Both the position numbers and the translations under genes were made by a program. A stretch of 64,000 nucleotides of DNA. Source: an uncultured Nitrospira sp. GTDB taxonomy: Bacteria; Nitrospirota; Nitrospiria; Nitrospirales; Nitrospiraceae. The notes under the pieces were generated by a model that did no database searches, was not told where the DNA came from, and was given only the letters and a program-made list of their open reading frames with translations. This document shows positions 30,085 through 39,771 of the stretch, in pieces (the stretch's first letter is position 1; each line of letters starts with the position of its first letter). The DNA lies in contig CABVSR010000019.1 of assembly GCA_902500995.1 (NCBI GenBank), forward strand, positions 20,762-84,761. Reading direction: 5' to 3'.

Positions 30085-30354
30085 CTACTTACGAATACCC
30101 AGACGTTCGATCACGGCACGGTACCGGCCTTCTTCAACATGCCGGAGATAATCCAGCAAGCGACGACGGCGGCCGACCAACGTCAACAATCCACGCCTCG
30201 AGTGGTGATCCTTCTTATGCAATTTAAAATGTTCCGTCAGATACGTAATGCGGTTCGTCAGAATGGCAATTTGCACCTCCGGAGAGCCGGTGTCCTTGTC
30301 ATGCTGCTGAAAGCTCTTCATCAACTCCGTTTTTACTTCTTTTACCAGTGCCAT
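30085..30354 (-). CDS. rpsO: 30S ribosomal protein S15
   Basis: 89 residues with the S15 signature: [21 protein letters not shown], then [20 protein letters not shown]. It binds the central domain of 16S rRNA and helps assemble the platform. It lies between truB (6 bases upstream) and pnp, the classical order. In other bacteria S15 represses its own mRNA; the leader here would be inside the truB region. Confidence 0.98.
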   Translation of the reverse strand: MALVKEVKTELMKSFQQHDKDTGSPEVQIAILTNRITYLTEHFKLHKKDHHSRRGLLTLVGRRRRLLDYLRHVEEGRYRAVIERLGIRK

Positions 30355-30360
30355 ACGTCT

Positions 30361-31386
30361 CTACTCCTCTATTGAATTCGCGATCCTACCACCCTGCAAT
30401 TCGTCCGTAACCAATACCTTTGACACCGCAATCGACAGCTCACTTGCCCTCCGCGCCCGATCGTCGAGTCCTGCGGGCATCGTGCCGATCGCCAACAATC
30501 GCCCAGCCGGGTCCTTGATGCGGATGGCCCGCCCCGAGGCTTCCGACAGATCCGCCGGCATCCCCTGCCAACTCACCACATCGGTAGCCGGAATCGGCAT
30601 CCCATGAACCACCCGTCGCGCGGTCTCCGCTCCGATCAGGCAGGCGGGAAGCCCCGCCAGCGCCTCGTCCAGCGTTAACATCGAGGCAGCCAATGTTCCC
30701 CTAGCCAGATGTGTCTCGACCTCATCGACGGTCAAAGCCTGCTCTACCAGCAGCGGCCCCACGCGCTCGCGAACCAACGTCGCCAGATGCCCGCCCACCC
30801 CCAGGCGTTCTCCGATATCCGCGCAGAGTGTTCTGATATAGGTTCCCTTGGAGCATGCAACACGAAGCACGACATCCGGAAGCTGAATGCTGAGCACGTC
30901 CAAACGGTAGACCGTGACTTCCCGGGCCTCGCGTGCGATGGCTTTCCCGGCGCGAGCGGACTTGTACAGAGGAACTCCCCCTACCTTCACGGCGGAGTAC
31001 ATGGGAGGAATCTGATGAATGCGGCCTTCGAACCGCGCCACCGTTTCCCGGAGATGAGCTTCGGTCACGGTGGTCAGCGGCGAGCGCTGGAGCACCGTCC
31101 CCGTGGCGTCTTGAGTATCGGTCGTTTCACCCAATCTCAGTTGCGCCACATAGGTCTTATCCCACTCCAGCAGATATTCGGCGATGCGTGTGCCCCGGCC
31201 GACCAGCAACGGCAAGACCCCTGTGGCCGCGGGGTCGAGGGTGCCTGCATGGCCCAGTTTCATTCCGCGCAACTTCCCTCGGATCCGGGCGACCACATCA
31301 TGTGAGGTCCATCCGGCTTCCTTGCGGACATTGAGCACTCCGTCCTGCACCATCGTCGCTGTATGGGATTCCGTCGATGCGATCAT
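30361..31386 (-). CDS. truB: tRNA pseudouridine-55 synthase TruB
   Basis: Forms pseudouridine 55 in the T loop of tRNAs. The N-terminal part has the catalytic-Asp motif KLGHAGTLDPAATGVLP (Asp near residue 52) and YVAQLRLGETTDTQDATG; the C-terminal part resembles a PUA domain. 341 residues is slightly long for the family, with an N-terminal extension of about 15 residues before LNVRKEAGWTS. It sits between rbfA and rpsO. Confidence 0.95.
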   Translation of the reverse strand: MIASTESHTATMVQDGVLNVRKEAGWTSHDVVARIRGKLRGMKLGHAGTLDPAATGVLPLLVGRGTRIAEYLLEWDKTYVAQLRLGETTDTQDATGTVLQRSPLTTVTEAHLRETVARFEGRIHQIPPMYSAVKVGGVPLYKSARAGKAIAREAREVTVYRLDVLSIQLPDVVLRVACSKGTYIRTLCADIGERLGVGGHLATLVRERVGPLLVEQALTVDEVETHLARGTLAASMLTLDEALAGLPACLIGAETARRVVHGMPIPATDVVSWQGMPADLSEASGRAIRIKDPAGRLLAIGTMPAGLDDRARRASELSIAVSKVLVTDELQGGRIANSIEE

Positions 31387-31395
31387 AGTCGTGGG

Positions 31396-31794
31396 TTACA
31401 CATCGGCGCGAGGAGACTCTGCGAGCATGTCTTCTCTGGCGTCTTCCTGATGCAATCCGTCCAACAACGCCAGAACTCGATCGGCTCGTGGACCGCTGAC
31501 ATCTTTCATAAAGATCAATTCCGGCAGATAGCGGAGCGCCAGGCGCCGCCCGAGCTCCGCTCGGACAAAACCGCTCGCTTTAGCCAACCCCTCGAATACC
31601 AGCCGTTCGTCCTTGTTCTGCTCCATGGTCGTGACAAACACGCGGGCAATGCGCAAATCCTTGGTTAACTCCACATCGGTCACCGTCACGGAGCGCACGC
31701 GCGGGTCCTTGATCTTCCGCATCAGGATGTCCGCCACTTCCATGCGGATCTGATCGGCTACCCGATCGGCCCGGCTGTACGTCGATTTCGTCAT
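31396..31794 (-). CDS. rbfA: Ribosome-binding factor A
   Basis: Assembly factor of the 30S subunit with a KH-like fold, 132 residues. Visible motifs are RVADQIRMEVADIL at the N-terminus, the DPRVRSVTVTDVELTKDLRIA core and the LALRYLPELIFMKD segment near residue 88. It lies 9 bases after the DUF503 gene and 9 bases before truB within the nusA-pnp operon. Confidence 0.95.
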   Translation of the reverse strand: MTKSTYSRADRVADQIRMEVADILMRKIKDPRVRSVTVTDVELTKDLRIARVFVTTMEQNKDERLVFEGLAKASGFVRAELGRRLALRYLPELIFMKDVSGPRADRVLALLDGLHQEDAREDMLAESPRADV

Positions 31795-31803
31795 GACACC
31801 GCC

Positions 31804-32085
31804 TTACAGCAGTTCGATCCGAGAGCGGAGCAACTGAATTGTGGGCACCCCCTGAATCAAGTTCACGGCTTGGTCCAGCACCTGGTTGACGTGGGCGGAC
31901 TCATTCGCGACGCAGGCCAACCCTAAAATGGCCTTCTGCCACAACTCCTGATCTCCCACTTCAGCCACGGACAGGTTGAACTTATCCCGCAAACGCTTTT
32001 TCAGACTCTGCAGAACCTGCCGCTTGTCCTTTAACGACTGTCCATCGGGGATAAACAATTCGACCGTACACAGTCCGACGATCAT
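31804..32085 (-). CDS. DUF503 (YlxP-like) protein
   Basis: 93 residues. The family pattern is clear: [38 protein letters not shown], and [19 protein letters not shown]. The gene overlaps the infB stop as ATGA and precedes rbfA, the same place as ylxP in Bacillus and relatives. The biochemical role is not established; a ribosome-linked role is inferred from context. Confidence 0.9.
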   Translation of the reverse strand: MIVGLCTVELFIPDGQSLKDKRQVLQSLKKRLRDKFNLSVAEVGDQELWQKAILGLACVANESAHVNQVLDQAVNLIQGVPTIQLLRSRIELL

Positions 32086-34664
32086 GCCCGATGAGGTTGC
32101 GGGGAGGTGCCGCGCTGTGCCGATTCGAGCTTCGCCGCCACCTTGTCGATGGCAAAGGCCTCGATAATGTCTCCTGATTTGAGGTCGTTGAAGTTTTCAA
32201 CGGTGATGCCGCATTCATATCCCTGCTGGACCTCGCGCACATCATCTTTGAAACGCCTCAGCGAGCCCAACTTGCCTTCATACACCACCACACTATCTCG
32301 AATCACCCGCACGCCGACACTCGCCCGGGAGATGACACCATCGACCACATAACAGCCGGCCACCATGCCGGCCTTGGGAATGGTGAACATTTGCCGCACT
32401 TCGGCGCGCCCGAGAATGCGCTCCTTCAGCGTAGGTTCGAGCAGACCCTCCATCGCAGCCCGAATGTCGTTCAGCGCATCGTAAATGATGCTGTAGAGAC
32501 GGACATCGACGCCTTCCCGCTCCGCCAGCGCGGCCGCTTTCGGCTCGGGACGGATGTTGAATCCGATGACAATCGCCTTGGAGGCGGCCGCCAACAGAAT
32601 ATCGGTTTCGGTAATCCCTCCGACTCCGGTATGCATGACCCGCAATTTGACGGCGCCGGCCGGCATCTTTTCCACGGCCGCAGCCAGGGCTTCCGATGAA
32701 CCCTGCACATCGGCCTTGATCACAATAGGCAGCTCCTTGACATTGCCCTCTTGGATTTTGGCAAACAGATCGTCCAGACTGACTTTGGCCGGGCCGGCCA
32801 AATCCGCAGCCCGCTGCTTCATCGCCCGTTCTTGCGCGATCTCGCGGGCGACCCGCTCATCCTTCACAATGGTAAAGGCATCGCCGGCCGACGGCACTCC
32901 CGGCAATCCGATCACTTCGACCGGCACCGATGGGCCCGCTTCCGTGGTTTTCTTGCCGGTATCAGTGATCAACGCGCGAACACGGCCGCTGAAATTGCCG
33001 ACGACAAACGCGTCTCCCACATGCAAGGTCCCGCTTTGCACCAGAACCGTCGCGATGGGACCCCGCCCCCGGTCCAGTTTCGCCTCGATGACGAGCCCCT
33101 TCGCCATGCGCGCAGGATCGGCTTTCAATTCCAGGACTTCCGCCTGCAGAAGAATCATTTCCAGCAGTTGATCCAGACCCGTCCGTTGTTTCGCGGACAC
33201 TTCCACCATGATCGTGTCACCGCCCCACGACTCAGCCACCAGCCCATGCTCGGTGAGGGCATTTTTCACACGATCGACGTTGGCTCCCGGCTTATCGACT
33301 TTATTGATCGCGACAATCAACGGCACTCCGGCGGCCTTGGCATGATGAATGGCCTCAACCGTCTGCGGCATCACACCATCGTCTGCCGCCACGACCAGAA
33401 TGACGATATCCGTCGCCTTTGCGCCGCGAGCGCGCATCGCCGTGAACGCTTCGTGGCCCGGTGTATCGAGAAACGTGACCTGCTTGCCGTGGACACCGAC
33501 GATATAGGCGCCGATATGCTGCGTAATCCCTCCGGCTTCACCCTCCGCCACTTTCGTTTCACGAATCGCATCCAGCAGGGACGTTTTTCCGTGATCGACA
33601 TGGCCCATGATCGTGACCACCGGGGGCCGCGGCACCGCCTGTTCTTCACCGGAGGATTGCGCCGCCTCTTCCAGCAAGGCTTCGCCCACCTTCTCCGTCG
33701 ACACTTCCACCCGGGCGCCGTATTCTTCGGCAATCAACGACGCCGCTTCCAGATTGATCGATTGGTTGAAGGTCACCATCTGTCCCATATCCATCAGCTT
33801 CCGGACCACATCCGCCGGGCGCTGACCGATGAGTTCTGCAAATTCTTTGACGCTCACTCCGGCCGTCAATTTCACGCTTTTCTTTCTCGGCTTCGTGATT
33901 TCCGATGGCGAGGCATGGTGAATATGTTTTGAACGATCTTCGCGCCGCTGGACCGGGATTGCCCGCAAGTCTCCCCACCGCGTCGCGTCGTTCTTAAACT
34001 TCGCTTCGTCTTCCTCCCGGGTCCGGGGGGCCTTTTTGGCCTTTTTCAGTTTTTCGCGCGCGGCGGCTTCGCTTTCCAATGCGTCCTGCGCCGGGCTTTT
34101 CTTTTTCGCTGCCGCAAAGGGGTCGGCGGGAGGACTCTGGACCAGGGAGGGCTGAGCGGGCTTCATCGCGACATCTTCGGCGGTCGCAGCCACAGGTGGT
34201 TGTGCCGCGGCTTCTCCGGTCGGGGCAGGCTCGATCGAGGCCGCTTCACCCACGTCTGAACCGGGCAGGACCGGAGCCACCGCCGCGGCGTCAGGGACTG
34301 CGGGAGCAGCCGGCGCAAACACCGCTTCCGCCGCGGCCAACGGCGCGACCGCGTCCTCCGCGCCTTCCTCGCGTTTCTTCTTGATGAGAATGCGCTTTTT
34401 ATCGGGCTTCGGAGGCTCTTCGTGCACGGCCGCGTGGGAGGACCCGGATTCTTTCGACGCACGACCCATTTTTTTCGCCTCATGCCCGGGAGAAGATGTC
34501 TGACCGGCGCGCGCCTTCGAGCCAAGCTTGTCGAGCGCGATGCGGATCGAGCCCTCATCCAAGGCGCTGCTGTGGGATGCCACCGGAATCCCGAGCCGCT
34601 TCAGTTCAGGAATCAGCTCCCGATTTTCCATCCCCAGCTGCTTCGCTAATTCATACACGCGCAT
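32082..34664 (-). CDS. infB: Translation initiation factor IF-2
   Basis: GTPase that brings initiator tRNA to the 30S subunit, 860 residues. The N-terminus has the small IF2_N motif ([15 protein letters not shown]), followed by a low-complexity, Ala/Pro/Lys-rich linker (about 60-240). A second IF2_N region precedes the G domain, with [14 protein letters not shown] near residue 356, DTPGHEAF near 402 and NKVDKPGA near 457. The C-terminal domains end in the usual C2 region. Located between nusA and the DUF503 gene. Confidence 0.97.
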   Translation of the reverse strand: MRVYELAKQLGMENRELIPELKRLGIPVASHSSALDEGSIRIALDKLGSKARAGQTSSPGHEAKKMGRASKESGSSHAAVHEEPPKPDKKRILIKKKREEGAEDAVAPLAAAEAVFAPAAPAVPDAAAVAPVLPGSDVGEAASIEPAPTGEAAAQPPVAATAEDVAMKPAQPSLVQSPPADPFAAAKKKSPAQDALESEAAAREKLKKAKKAPRTREEDEAKFKNDATRWGDLRAIPVQRREDRSKHIHHASPSEITKPRKKSVKLTAGVSVKEFAELIGQRPADVVRKLMDMGQMVTFNQSINLEAASLIAEEYGARVEVSTEKVGEALLEEAAQSSGEEQAVPRPPVVTIMGHVDHGKTSLLDAIRETKVAEGEAGGITQHIGAYIVGVHGKQVTFLDTPGHEAFTAMRARGAKATDIVILVVAADDGVMPQTVEAIHHAKAAGVPLIVAINKVDKPGANVDRVKNALTEHGLVAESWGGDTIMVEVSAKQRTGLDQLLEMILLQAEVLELKADPARMAKGLVIEAKLDRGRGPIATVLVQSGTLHVGDAFVVGNFSGRVRALITDTGKKTTEAGPSVPVEVIGLPGVPSAGDAFTIVKDERVAREIAQERAMKQRAADLAGPAKVSLDDLFAKIQEGNVKELPIVIKADVQGSSEALAAAVEKMPAGAVKLRVMHTGVGGITETDILLAAASKAIVIGFNIRPEPKAAALAEREGVDVRLYSIIYDALNDIRAAMEGLLEPTLKERILGRAEVRQMFTIPKAGMVAGCYVVDGVISRASVGVRVIRDSVVVYEGKLGSLRRFKDDVREVQQGYECGITVENFNDLKSGDIIEAFAIDKVAAKLESAQRGTSPQPHRA

Positions 34665-34726
34665 ACAATACCGCTCTGCTCCACCCGCTTAAATATTGCC
34701 ATTCAGCTCGTGACTTGCGAGCCGCT

Positions 34727-35866
34727 TCAGTCCGCCTGCTGCGCCGCAGCCCGCGCTTCATCCTGCTGGCGCTGAGCTTCAGTCTCTTCCGCCAAGGCGG
34801 CTTTGATGTCCCGATCCCGCTCCGCCTTTTCTTTTTCGTATTCCGTGGCGCTGATGATATCGATCTTCCAACCGGTCAGGCGGGCAGCGAGTCGAACATT
34901 TTGCCCGTTCTTCCCGATCGCCAAGGACAGCTGCGAGTCGGCGACCACCACCAATGCCGACTTCTTCTCTTCATCGATGCCGACCTTCTCGATCGTCGCG
35001 GGATTCAAGGCTTCCGCGATGAACACGCGCGGGTCCTGCGTCCAGGTAATAATGTCGATTTTTTCTCCGCGCAACTCTCGCACCACAGCCTGCACGCGCG
35101 ACCCTTTGATCCCGACACAGGCCCCGACCGGATCGACGGCTTTATCACGGGATGACACCGCGATTTTGGTGCGATCACCGGGCTCACGCACGATTGATTT
35201 GATCTCAACGATTTTTTCGCCGACTTCCGGGACTTCCAACTCGAACATCTTCGCGACAAACTGCGGATGGCTACGGGAGAGGATGACCTGGACATCTTTG
35301 GGCGTACGGCGCACTTCCAGCAGCAACGCCTTCACGCGATCTCCCCGCCGGTAGGTTTCGCGCGGGATCTGTTCCTGAATAGGAAGAATGGCCTCAGTCT
35401 TACCGAGATCGACCAGGAAGTTTCGCCGCTCCATGCCGAGGATGATGCCGTTGACAAGGTCTCCCTGGCGAGTCGAATATTCCTTTTGAACGGCTTCCCA
35501 TTCAGCTTCCCTGACTTTTTGAAAAATCACCTGCTTCGCCGTTTGCGCGGCAATTCGGCCCAATTCGTCCATCTCGATGAGAGACCCGATTTCGTCACCG
35601 AGCTCCGCGCCTTCATCATATTCGCGCGCCTCTTTCAGAGAAATCTCGGCTTTCGGATTGGCCACCGTATCGACGATGATTTTCTTGGACACGACCGAAA
35701 TTTCGCCGGTCTTGCTGTCGATCTCGACCTGGATATTTTCGGCTTGGCCGAATCGTTTCTTCGCAGCGGTTTGCAGCGCTGACTCGATCGCGCCAATGAC
35801 CCTGGCCTTATCGATGCCCTTTTGACGGCCGATTTCATCGATGACGGCGATCAACTCTCGGTTCAT
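34727..35866 (-). CDS. nusA: Transcription termination/antitermination protein NusA (short form)
   Basis: 379 residues: N-terminal RNA-polymerase-binding domain, S1 domain (about 135-200, VNGIILGMERRNFLVDLG), then two KH domains with VGACVGIKGSRVQAVVRELRGEKIDI near 230. It ends soon after the KH domains in a charged helix, so the acidic AR1/AR2 repeats of E. coli NusA are absent, as is common outside gamma-proteobacteria. It follows rimP and precedes infB, and could regulate its own operon. Confidence 0.96.
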   Translation of the reverse strand: MNRELIAVIDEIGRQKGIDKARVIGAIESALQTAAKKRFGQAENIQVEIDSKTGEISVVSKKIIVDTVANPKAEISLKEAREYDEGAELGDEIGSLIEMDELGRIAAQTAKQVIFQKVREAEWEAVQKEYSTRQGDLVNGIILGMERRNFLVDLGKTEAILPIQEQIPRETYRRGDRVKALLLEVRRTPKDVQVILSRSHPQFVAKMFELEVPEVGEKIVEIKSIVREPGDRTKIAVSSRDKAVDPVGACVGIKGSRVQAVVRELRGEKIDIITWTQDPRVFIAEALNPATIEKVGIDEEKKSALVVVADSQLSLAIGKNGQNVRLAARLTGWKIDIISATEYEKEKAERDRDIKAALAEETEAQRQQDEARAAAQQAD

Positions 35867-35907
35867 AGCTCACACCTCATGGTTAACACATTACCGGGCC
35901 CCGCCGG

Positions 35908-36429
35908 TTATTTCGAAAACTCAACCTTCCGACGCGCCAACGCGATGTGATCAAACTCCAGCCGAATCGTTTCCGTCGTTTTCTTCTGCTGGACGGCCAA
36001 TGTCACCGCGCGATCCTCCACTTCCACCACCGTCCCGGCCAGCCGCCACTGCGACTGAACCGGCTCGCGCAATTTCAGCGTCACCGGCTGCCCGATCAGA
36101 CGCCGATAGTCCTGCGCGCTACGCAGGGGACGATCCAAGCCGGGCGAAGATATTTCCAATGTATAGGCATGGGGAAACGGATCGATCACGTCCAGCGCCG
36201 GACTCAGGGAACGGTGCGCCTGCTCGCAGTCTGTCAGCGAAATTCCCCCCGGTTTATCGATGAAGACCCGAACCACGGTCCGGGGACCTTGGCCGACACA
36301 GACTATTTCGACCAACTCAAGGCCATGGGATTGCAGAATGGGAGCCGCAATTTCTTGCACGCGGAGGTTGAGCGCCTCAGCGCGTCTTACCGAAGGCTTC
36401 CCTGCCGACACCGCTCCCGCATCACTCAT
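35908..36429 (-). CDS. rimP: Ribosome maturation factor RimP
   Basis: 173-residue factor for 30S maturation. The N-terminal domain has ILQSHGLELVEIVCVGQGP and the GISLTDCEQAHRSLSPALDV motif; the C-terminal Sm-like part carries YTLEISSPGLDRPL near residue 85. I choose the ATG at 36429; the frame is open to a TTG at 36450 inside the T-run of the preceding hairpin. No clear ribosome site is seen for either. It is the first gene of the rimP-nusA-infB operon. Confidence 0.92.
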   Translation of the reverse strand: MSDAGAVSAGKPSVRRAEALNLRVQEIAAPILQSHGLELVEIVCVGQGPRTVVRVFIDKPGGISLTDCEQAHRSLSPALDVIDPFPHAYTLEISSPGLDRPLRSAQDYRRLIGQPVTLKLREPVQSQWRLAGTVVEVEDRAVTLAVQQKKTTETIRLEFDHIALARRKVEFSK

Positions 36430-36448
36430 AGGCAAAAGTTGCTCAAAC

Positions 36449-36472
36449 AAAAAAGTGGGCCCAGGCCCACTT
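36449..36472 (-). terminator. Terminator-like hairpin in front of rimP (terminator of dat or attenuator of rimP)
   Basis: AAGTGGGC and GCCCACTT form an 8-bp stem with a 4-base loop (36453-36472); on the minus strand six T follow (36449-36454). The rimP ATG lies only 19 bases after the T-run, leaving no room for a complete promoter between them. Either it ends the dat transcript with leaky read-through, or the rimP promoter lies before the hairpin and the stem acts as an attenuator. Confidence 0.75.
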
Positions 36473-36518
36473 ACAGCGCAGGAACCTTACCATGCCATAG
36501 GAGTGAAAGCAAGGGACG

Positions 36519-37358
36519 CTAGCCGGTGAGCGACTCCCAACGGCGAGCCAAACGCTGAGTTACAGGACCCGGAACTCCGGCGCCGATTCCCTGCCCGTCA
36601 ACCTGCACGATCGGCAAGACTTCCACAGTCGTTCCCGTCAAAAACACTTCGGACGCCGCCAGAAGATCCTCCCGGCCGACAAACGTCTCCGCAACCGGCA
36701 GTCCTTCCTTCCTAACCAGCTCCAATACCATCGCGCGCGTCACACCGGAAAGAATCTGGTGCCCCTCGGGAGCGGTTTCAATCACGCCATTTCGCACGAT
36801 CATGACATTGCTGACAGACCCTTCGGTGACAAGGCCGTTTCGAACGAGAATGGCTTCGAAGACACCGGCCTCCTTCGCTCGTTGGCGCGCCAGCACGTTT
36901 GCCAAGAGATTGACGCTCTTGATATCGCAGCGCCCCCAGCGGATGTCATCCAGCGTGATGGCCCGCGCTCCCTCGGTGCGAATGGAGGCATCCAGAGGAT
37001 GCAGCTCTCGAAAGGTCAGCACGGTCGTCGGGAGGACCGTGGAAGGAAAGGGATGGTCCCGCGGAGCTTGCCCGCGCGTCACCTGCAGATAAATCTTGGT
37101 TTCAGGAAACCGGCTGAGCCGGAGGCCTTCCCGCACCCACGCCACCCACTGATCCTTGCCGTGGCCGAGCGAAAGGTGCAAGGCCTGCGCGCTGCGCTCA
37201 AACCGGGCGAAATGCTCATCGAAGGCAAATGGTTGCCCGCGATAGGTGCGAATGACCTCGTACACGCCGTCCCCGAACTGAAAGCCACGGTCCTCGATGC
37301 TGACCACGGCTTCCGCGAGAGGACTGACGTGACCGTTCACACAGGCAATATCGGGCAT
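36519..37358 (-). CDS. dat: D-amino-acid (D-alanine) aminotransferase, class IV
   Basis: PLP enzyme that interconverts D-alanine and D-glutamate, supplying peptidoglycan precursors. The 279-residue protein follows Bacillus Dat: EDRGFQFGDGVYEVIRTYRG, the VTRGQAPRDHPFP loop near residue 100, DIRWGRCDIKSVNLLANVLA with the PLP lysine near 147, and NGLVTEGSVSNV near 178. I start at the ATG of MPDIACVNG (37358); the frame is open to 37547. A branched-chain aminotransferase is the alternative, less likely given the RGQAPRDH motif. Confidence 0.88.
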   Translation of the reverse strand: MPDIACVNGHVSPLAEAVVSIEDRGFQFGDGVYEVIRTYRGQPFAFDEHFARFERSAQALHLSLGHGKDQWVAWVREGLRLSRFPETKIYLQVTRGQAPRDHPFPSTVLPTTVLTFRELHPLDASIRTEGARAITLDDIRWGRCDIKSVNLLANVLARQRAKEAGVFEAILVRNGLVTEGSVSNVMIVRNGVIETAPEGHQILSGVTRAMVLELVRKEGLPVAETFVGREDLLAASEVFLTGTTVEVLPIVQVDGQGIGAGVPGPVTQRLARRWESLTG

Positions 37359-37383
37359 GGCCCTGCCTTCGGCGCTCCTCAGC

Positions 37384-37716
37384 TCACGATGCGGTGACGT
37401 AAAAAATCTGCCGATCTTCGGCTGTGAATTTCCATCCCATGCGCTTTTCAAACACCAGTCGATGCGTGCCGGAAGCCGCGGGCTTGAACTCGAAACTGCG
37501 CTGCCCTTGATCGACGGCATTGTTGCTGGCAGTGCGAAGGAAATCATCTCCCATCAGGGGCATGACGGCAGCGTCATAGATGGGAACCCATAATTCTCCC
37601 CTGGTGCGATCTTCCCAGAGCCGGATCTGCACCGGCATCCCGACTTGCGCCTTGACGACTTTGGCGCCCGGTTCCTGTTCGGTACCCGTTGGCACGGCTT
37701 TACTGAGTGGGCTCAT
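37384..37716 (-). CDS. Chagasin-like (I42) protease-inhibitor domain protein
   Basis: 110 residues, no signal peptide. The pattern VGMPVQIRLWEDRTRGELW, a GQRSFEFKPAASGTHRLVFEKR core and a beta-rich composition resemble the I42 (chagasin/amoebiapain) fold, whose members inhibit papain-type proteases. The usual NPTTGY loop is replaced (TRGELW), so inhibitory function is uncertain. The gene lies between a Rieske protein and dat. A start with CAGGA upstream at 37716 is used. Confidence 0.5.
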   Translation of the reverse strand: MSPLSKAVPTGTEQEPGAKVVKAQVGMPVQIRLWEDRTRGELWVPIYDAAVMPLMGDDFLRTASNNAVDQGQRSFEFKPAASGTHRLVFEKRMGWKFTAEDRQIFYVTAS

Positions 37717-37751
37717 GTTCCTGGCAACTCCGACGTCATCGTTTCATGCGG

Positions 37752-38069
37752 CTAGACCTTCCGCCGCCCTCCGACAAAGATCTGCCCATCTTCCACGCGC
37801 ACATCGTAACTTCCGACGCAATAGCCTCCGCCGTCCGTTCCCTGCCCGTTTCGAACATCGAACGCTAAATCATGCCAGGGGCAAGAAACGACATGCCCTT
37901 TGACGCGGCCCTTGTTCAGCGGGCCGCCTTCATGAGGGCAGGAATTATAGATGGCATGAAAATGCCCCTCGATATTAAAGACCGCGATGGCGCGCTCGTT
38001 GACTTTGACGACCTTGACCTGGCCGGGGAGGATCTCCTCAACCTTGGCCACGCATTGAAACCCTTCCAT
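37752..38069 (-). CDS. Rieske [2Fe-2S] ferredoxin-like protein
   Basis: 105-residue soluble Rieske protein. The two cluster-binding motifs are CPHEGG near residue 44 (C-x-H) and CPWHDLAF near 63 (C-x-x-H), in a domain of normal spacing. It has no membrane anchor or signal peptide. It could be a NirD-like or oxygenase-type ferredoxin; the partner is unknown. I choose the ATG at 38069, which has GGAG six bases upstream, over the ATG six codons earlier. Confidence 0.88.
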   Translation of the reverse strand: MEGFQCVAKVEEILPGQVKVVKVNERAIAVFNIEGHFHAIYNSCPHEGGPLNKGRVKGHVVSCPWHDLAFDVRNGQGTDGGGYCVGSYDVRVEDGQIFVGGRRKV

Positions 38070-38093
38070 AAATAACTCCGACTCCACGCCTGC

Positions 38094-38591
38094 CTACATC
38101 CGCAATGTAAATCTGAGTTCCATTCCGGTCGTAATCCCGGCCCGCTTCGCATACCCCGCCTCTGCCTCGATTAAATACCGCACCGGCTCGGGAGGAGGAC
38201 CATAAAACGGACAGGGGTCCTGGATGCAGGGCTGCACCTGCTCGAGAATCTGCACTACATGGTGGCTCTCATCGATCCAGAACATGTCCACGGGAATGCG
38301 AAACTGACGGGTGGCGACACGGTGTAATCCCGTCGATTCAAAGATATAAAGCATCCCCGTATCGGCTGGCAATCCTTCCCGGAATGCCAGACCGAACAGC
38401 AGCTTTTCCGGCGTGCTGGCCACTTCCGTTTCCATCGTCTTTCCGTTCGGAAACTCGACGATGATGAGCTCCGCTTCCTTGGGCCCCCCGAGAAACAGGC
38501 TCACACTGATCAGCAAGATCACTAAGAGCACGAACGTCACAATTTTCTTGCGACGCTGTTCCGATTCAGGTCCGCTCGCGCGCTTCACCAT
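38094..38591 (-). CDS. DUF192 family protein, membrane-anchored
   Basis: 165 residues. A basic N-terminus and one hydrophobic segment (about residues 18-36) anchor it or serve as a signal. The DUF192 domain follows: VEFPNGKTMETEVASTPEKL, GLAFREGLPADTGMLYIF and FRIPVDMFWID. Function of the family is unknown. The ATG at 38591 is the second codon pair of the open frame. It starts the dat-side gene group and is divergent from the ferredoxin gene. Confidence 0.85.
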   Translation of the reverse strand: MVKRASGPESEQRRKKIVTFVLLVILLISVSLFLGGPKEAELIIVEFPNGKTMETEVASTPEKLLFGLAFREGLPADTGMLYIFESTGLHRVATRQFRIPVDMFWIDESHHVVQILEQVQPCIQDPCPFYGPPPEPVRYLIEAEAGYAKRAGITTGMELRFTLRM

Positions 38592-38715
38592 AACCAAATG
38601 CTGTCGGACATGGATGGATCCTCATGTAGTCGTACCTGCGTAGAGCCGCATGTCCATTGGGCCCAAAGCCCCATGACTTTCGCGGTGCTAGGCCTTCTTC
38701 CCGAGTCTCATTCTG

Positions 38716-38745
38716 TTGACTTGCCGAAGAACGGCGGCATAGAAT
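38716..38745 (+). promoter_or_regulatory. sigma70-type promoter for the ferredoxin gene
   Basis: TTGACT at 38716-38721 and TAGAAT at 38740-38745 are 18 bases apart, each close to consensus. The leader to the ATG at 38839 would be about 85 bases. The remaining divergent gap (38592-38838) contains nothing else I could identify. Confidence 0.65.
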
Positions 38746-38838
38746 GCGGACCTGTTTCGTCGCGAACTATGGTCGCGGCGGCACGAAATTGTCAACATCT
38801 TATCCGTCATTAAAGGAACTGCGAAGGAGGCATAGGCC

Positions 38839-39186
38839 ATGGCGCTTCTGATCACCGATGAGTGTATTTCCTGCGGGGCATGCCTGCCAGAATGTCCCAA
38901 CGAAGCCATTTTTGAAACGCGAAGCGATGCTGAAGGCAAAGGCAACCACGTTGGAGACGGGCAGGGAGTCGGTGATAATATCTACGTCATCACCCATGAT
39001 CGTTGCACCGAGTGCGTCGGGCACTTTGACGAGCCGCAATGTGCGGCTGTCTGTCCCGTGGATAACTGCTGCATTGCCGATCCCGCCTACCCGGAGACGA
39101 CTGACGTATTGCTCGAAAAAGCCAAGACCTTGAATCCGGACAAAGAAATCGATCCGGCCAAAGTCTGGAGCGGCGTTCGCAACTAA
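38839..39186 (+). CDS. 2[4Fe-4S] ferredoxin (YfhL-like)
   Basis: 115-residue ferredoxin. The first cluster motif is CISCGACLPECPNEAI near residue 9; the second is CTECVGHFDEPQCAAVCPVD near 57, with the longer loop between the second and third cysteines typical of YfhL/Allochromatium-type ferredoxins. It has a C-terminal extension of about 30 residues. Low-potential electron transfer is expected, for example for reductive carbon metabolism, but the partner is unknown. GGAGG lies eight bases before the ATG. Confidence 0.92.
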   Translation: MALLITDECISCGACLPECPNEAIFETRSDAEGKGNHVGDGQGVGDNIYVITHDRCTECVGHFDEPQCAAVCPVDNCCIADPAYPETTDVLLEKAKTLNPDKEIDPAKVWSGVRN

Positions 39187-39213
39187 TTCGAATCCGACAT
39201 GTGCGAAGCACCA

Positions 39214-39237
39214 CGAAGGCTCCTACGGGAGCCTTCG
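39214..39237 (+). terminator. Hairpin terminator after the ferredoxin gene
   Basis: CGAAGGCTCC and GGAGCCTTCG form a perfect 10-bp stem around a TACG loop, an UNCG-type stable tetraloop in RNA. Only a short T-rich run (CTGTTT) follows on the plus strand. It begins 28 bases after the ferredoxin stop. Confidence 0.75.
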
Positions 39238-39392
39238 CTGTTTCCGCCGAAGCACGCGGCAGGAACAGACACATCTATGGCTTTCGGCGATCGACCCCTG
39301 TAGACTTTAAGAGACAATAAATATGCGCAGGCCCTCCCCTCAAGCGGCTCTGCGGCATCCGCTATTGACCACTCTCTCAATGGGAGGTGCGT

Positions 39393-39728
39393 ATGAGATG
39401 CTTCACTCGCCTCGCCTTCTTAGCCATCCTGATCATGGCCCCCCTGCCCTCCCACGCGAAGACCGACATGGGCGATATCGGGACCATCATCGAAGGGTTC
39501 GTGACCAAACAATTCCCTGATGCGGCGAGTCATTTCTGGGTCGTGAACGACACTCAATGGGATGGCGACGAAATGATCGTCGATATGAATGCGATTGTCA
39601 CGGATCGCCGGCAAACACCGCCGACGGAAAGTCGCTTCTTGCTGCTGATTGTGGAAGGCCGGCTCGAGGGCATTCAAAACATTCCGCTGGATGCCGCCGC
39701 CGAATGCCAAAAAGAAGAGGAAGTCTAA
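39393..39728 (+). CDS. Small secreted protein of unknown function
   Basis: 111 residues. The N-terminus is a signal peptide (MRCFTRLAFLAILIMAPLPSHA). The mature protein has no family I recognise; it contains HFWVVNDTQWDGDEMIVDMNAIV and an acidic end (CQKEEEV). GGGAGG lies five bases before the ATG at 39393, so I prefer it over the GTG at 39387. It is followed by a strong two-way terminator. Confidence 0.65.
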   Translation: MRCFTRLAFLAILIMAPLPSHAKTDMGDIGTIIEGFVTKQFPDAASHFWVVNDTQWDGDEMIVDMNAIVTDRRQTPPTESRFLLLIVEGRLEGIQNIPLDAAAECQKEEEV

Positions 39729-39771
39729 GCGAGGACAGCGTCCAAATCAGCTCGCTGCTGCACCCGACACA

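Noticed and set aside
36429..36450. TTG start for rimP at 36450
   Set aside because: It would place the start codon within the T-run of the hairpin, with no ribosome site; the ATG at 36429 fits RimP length better.
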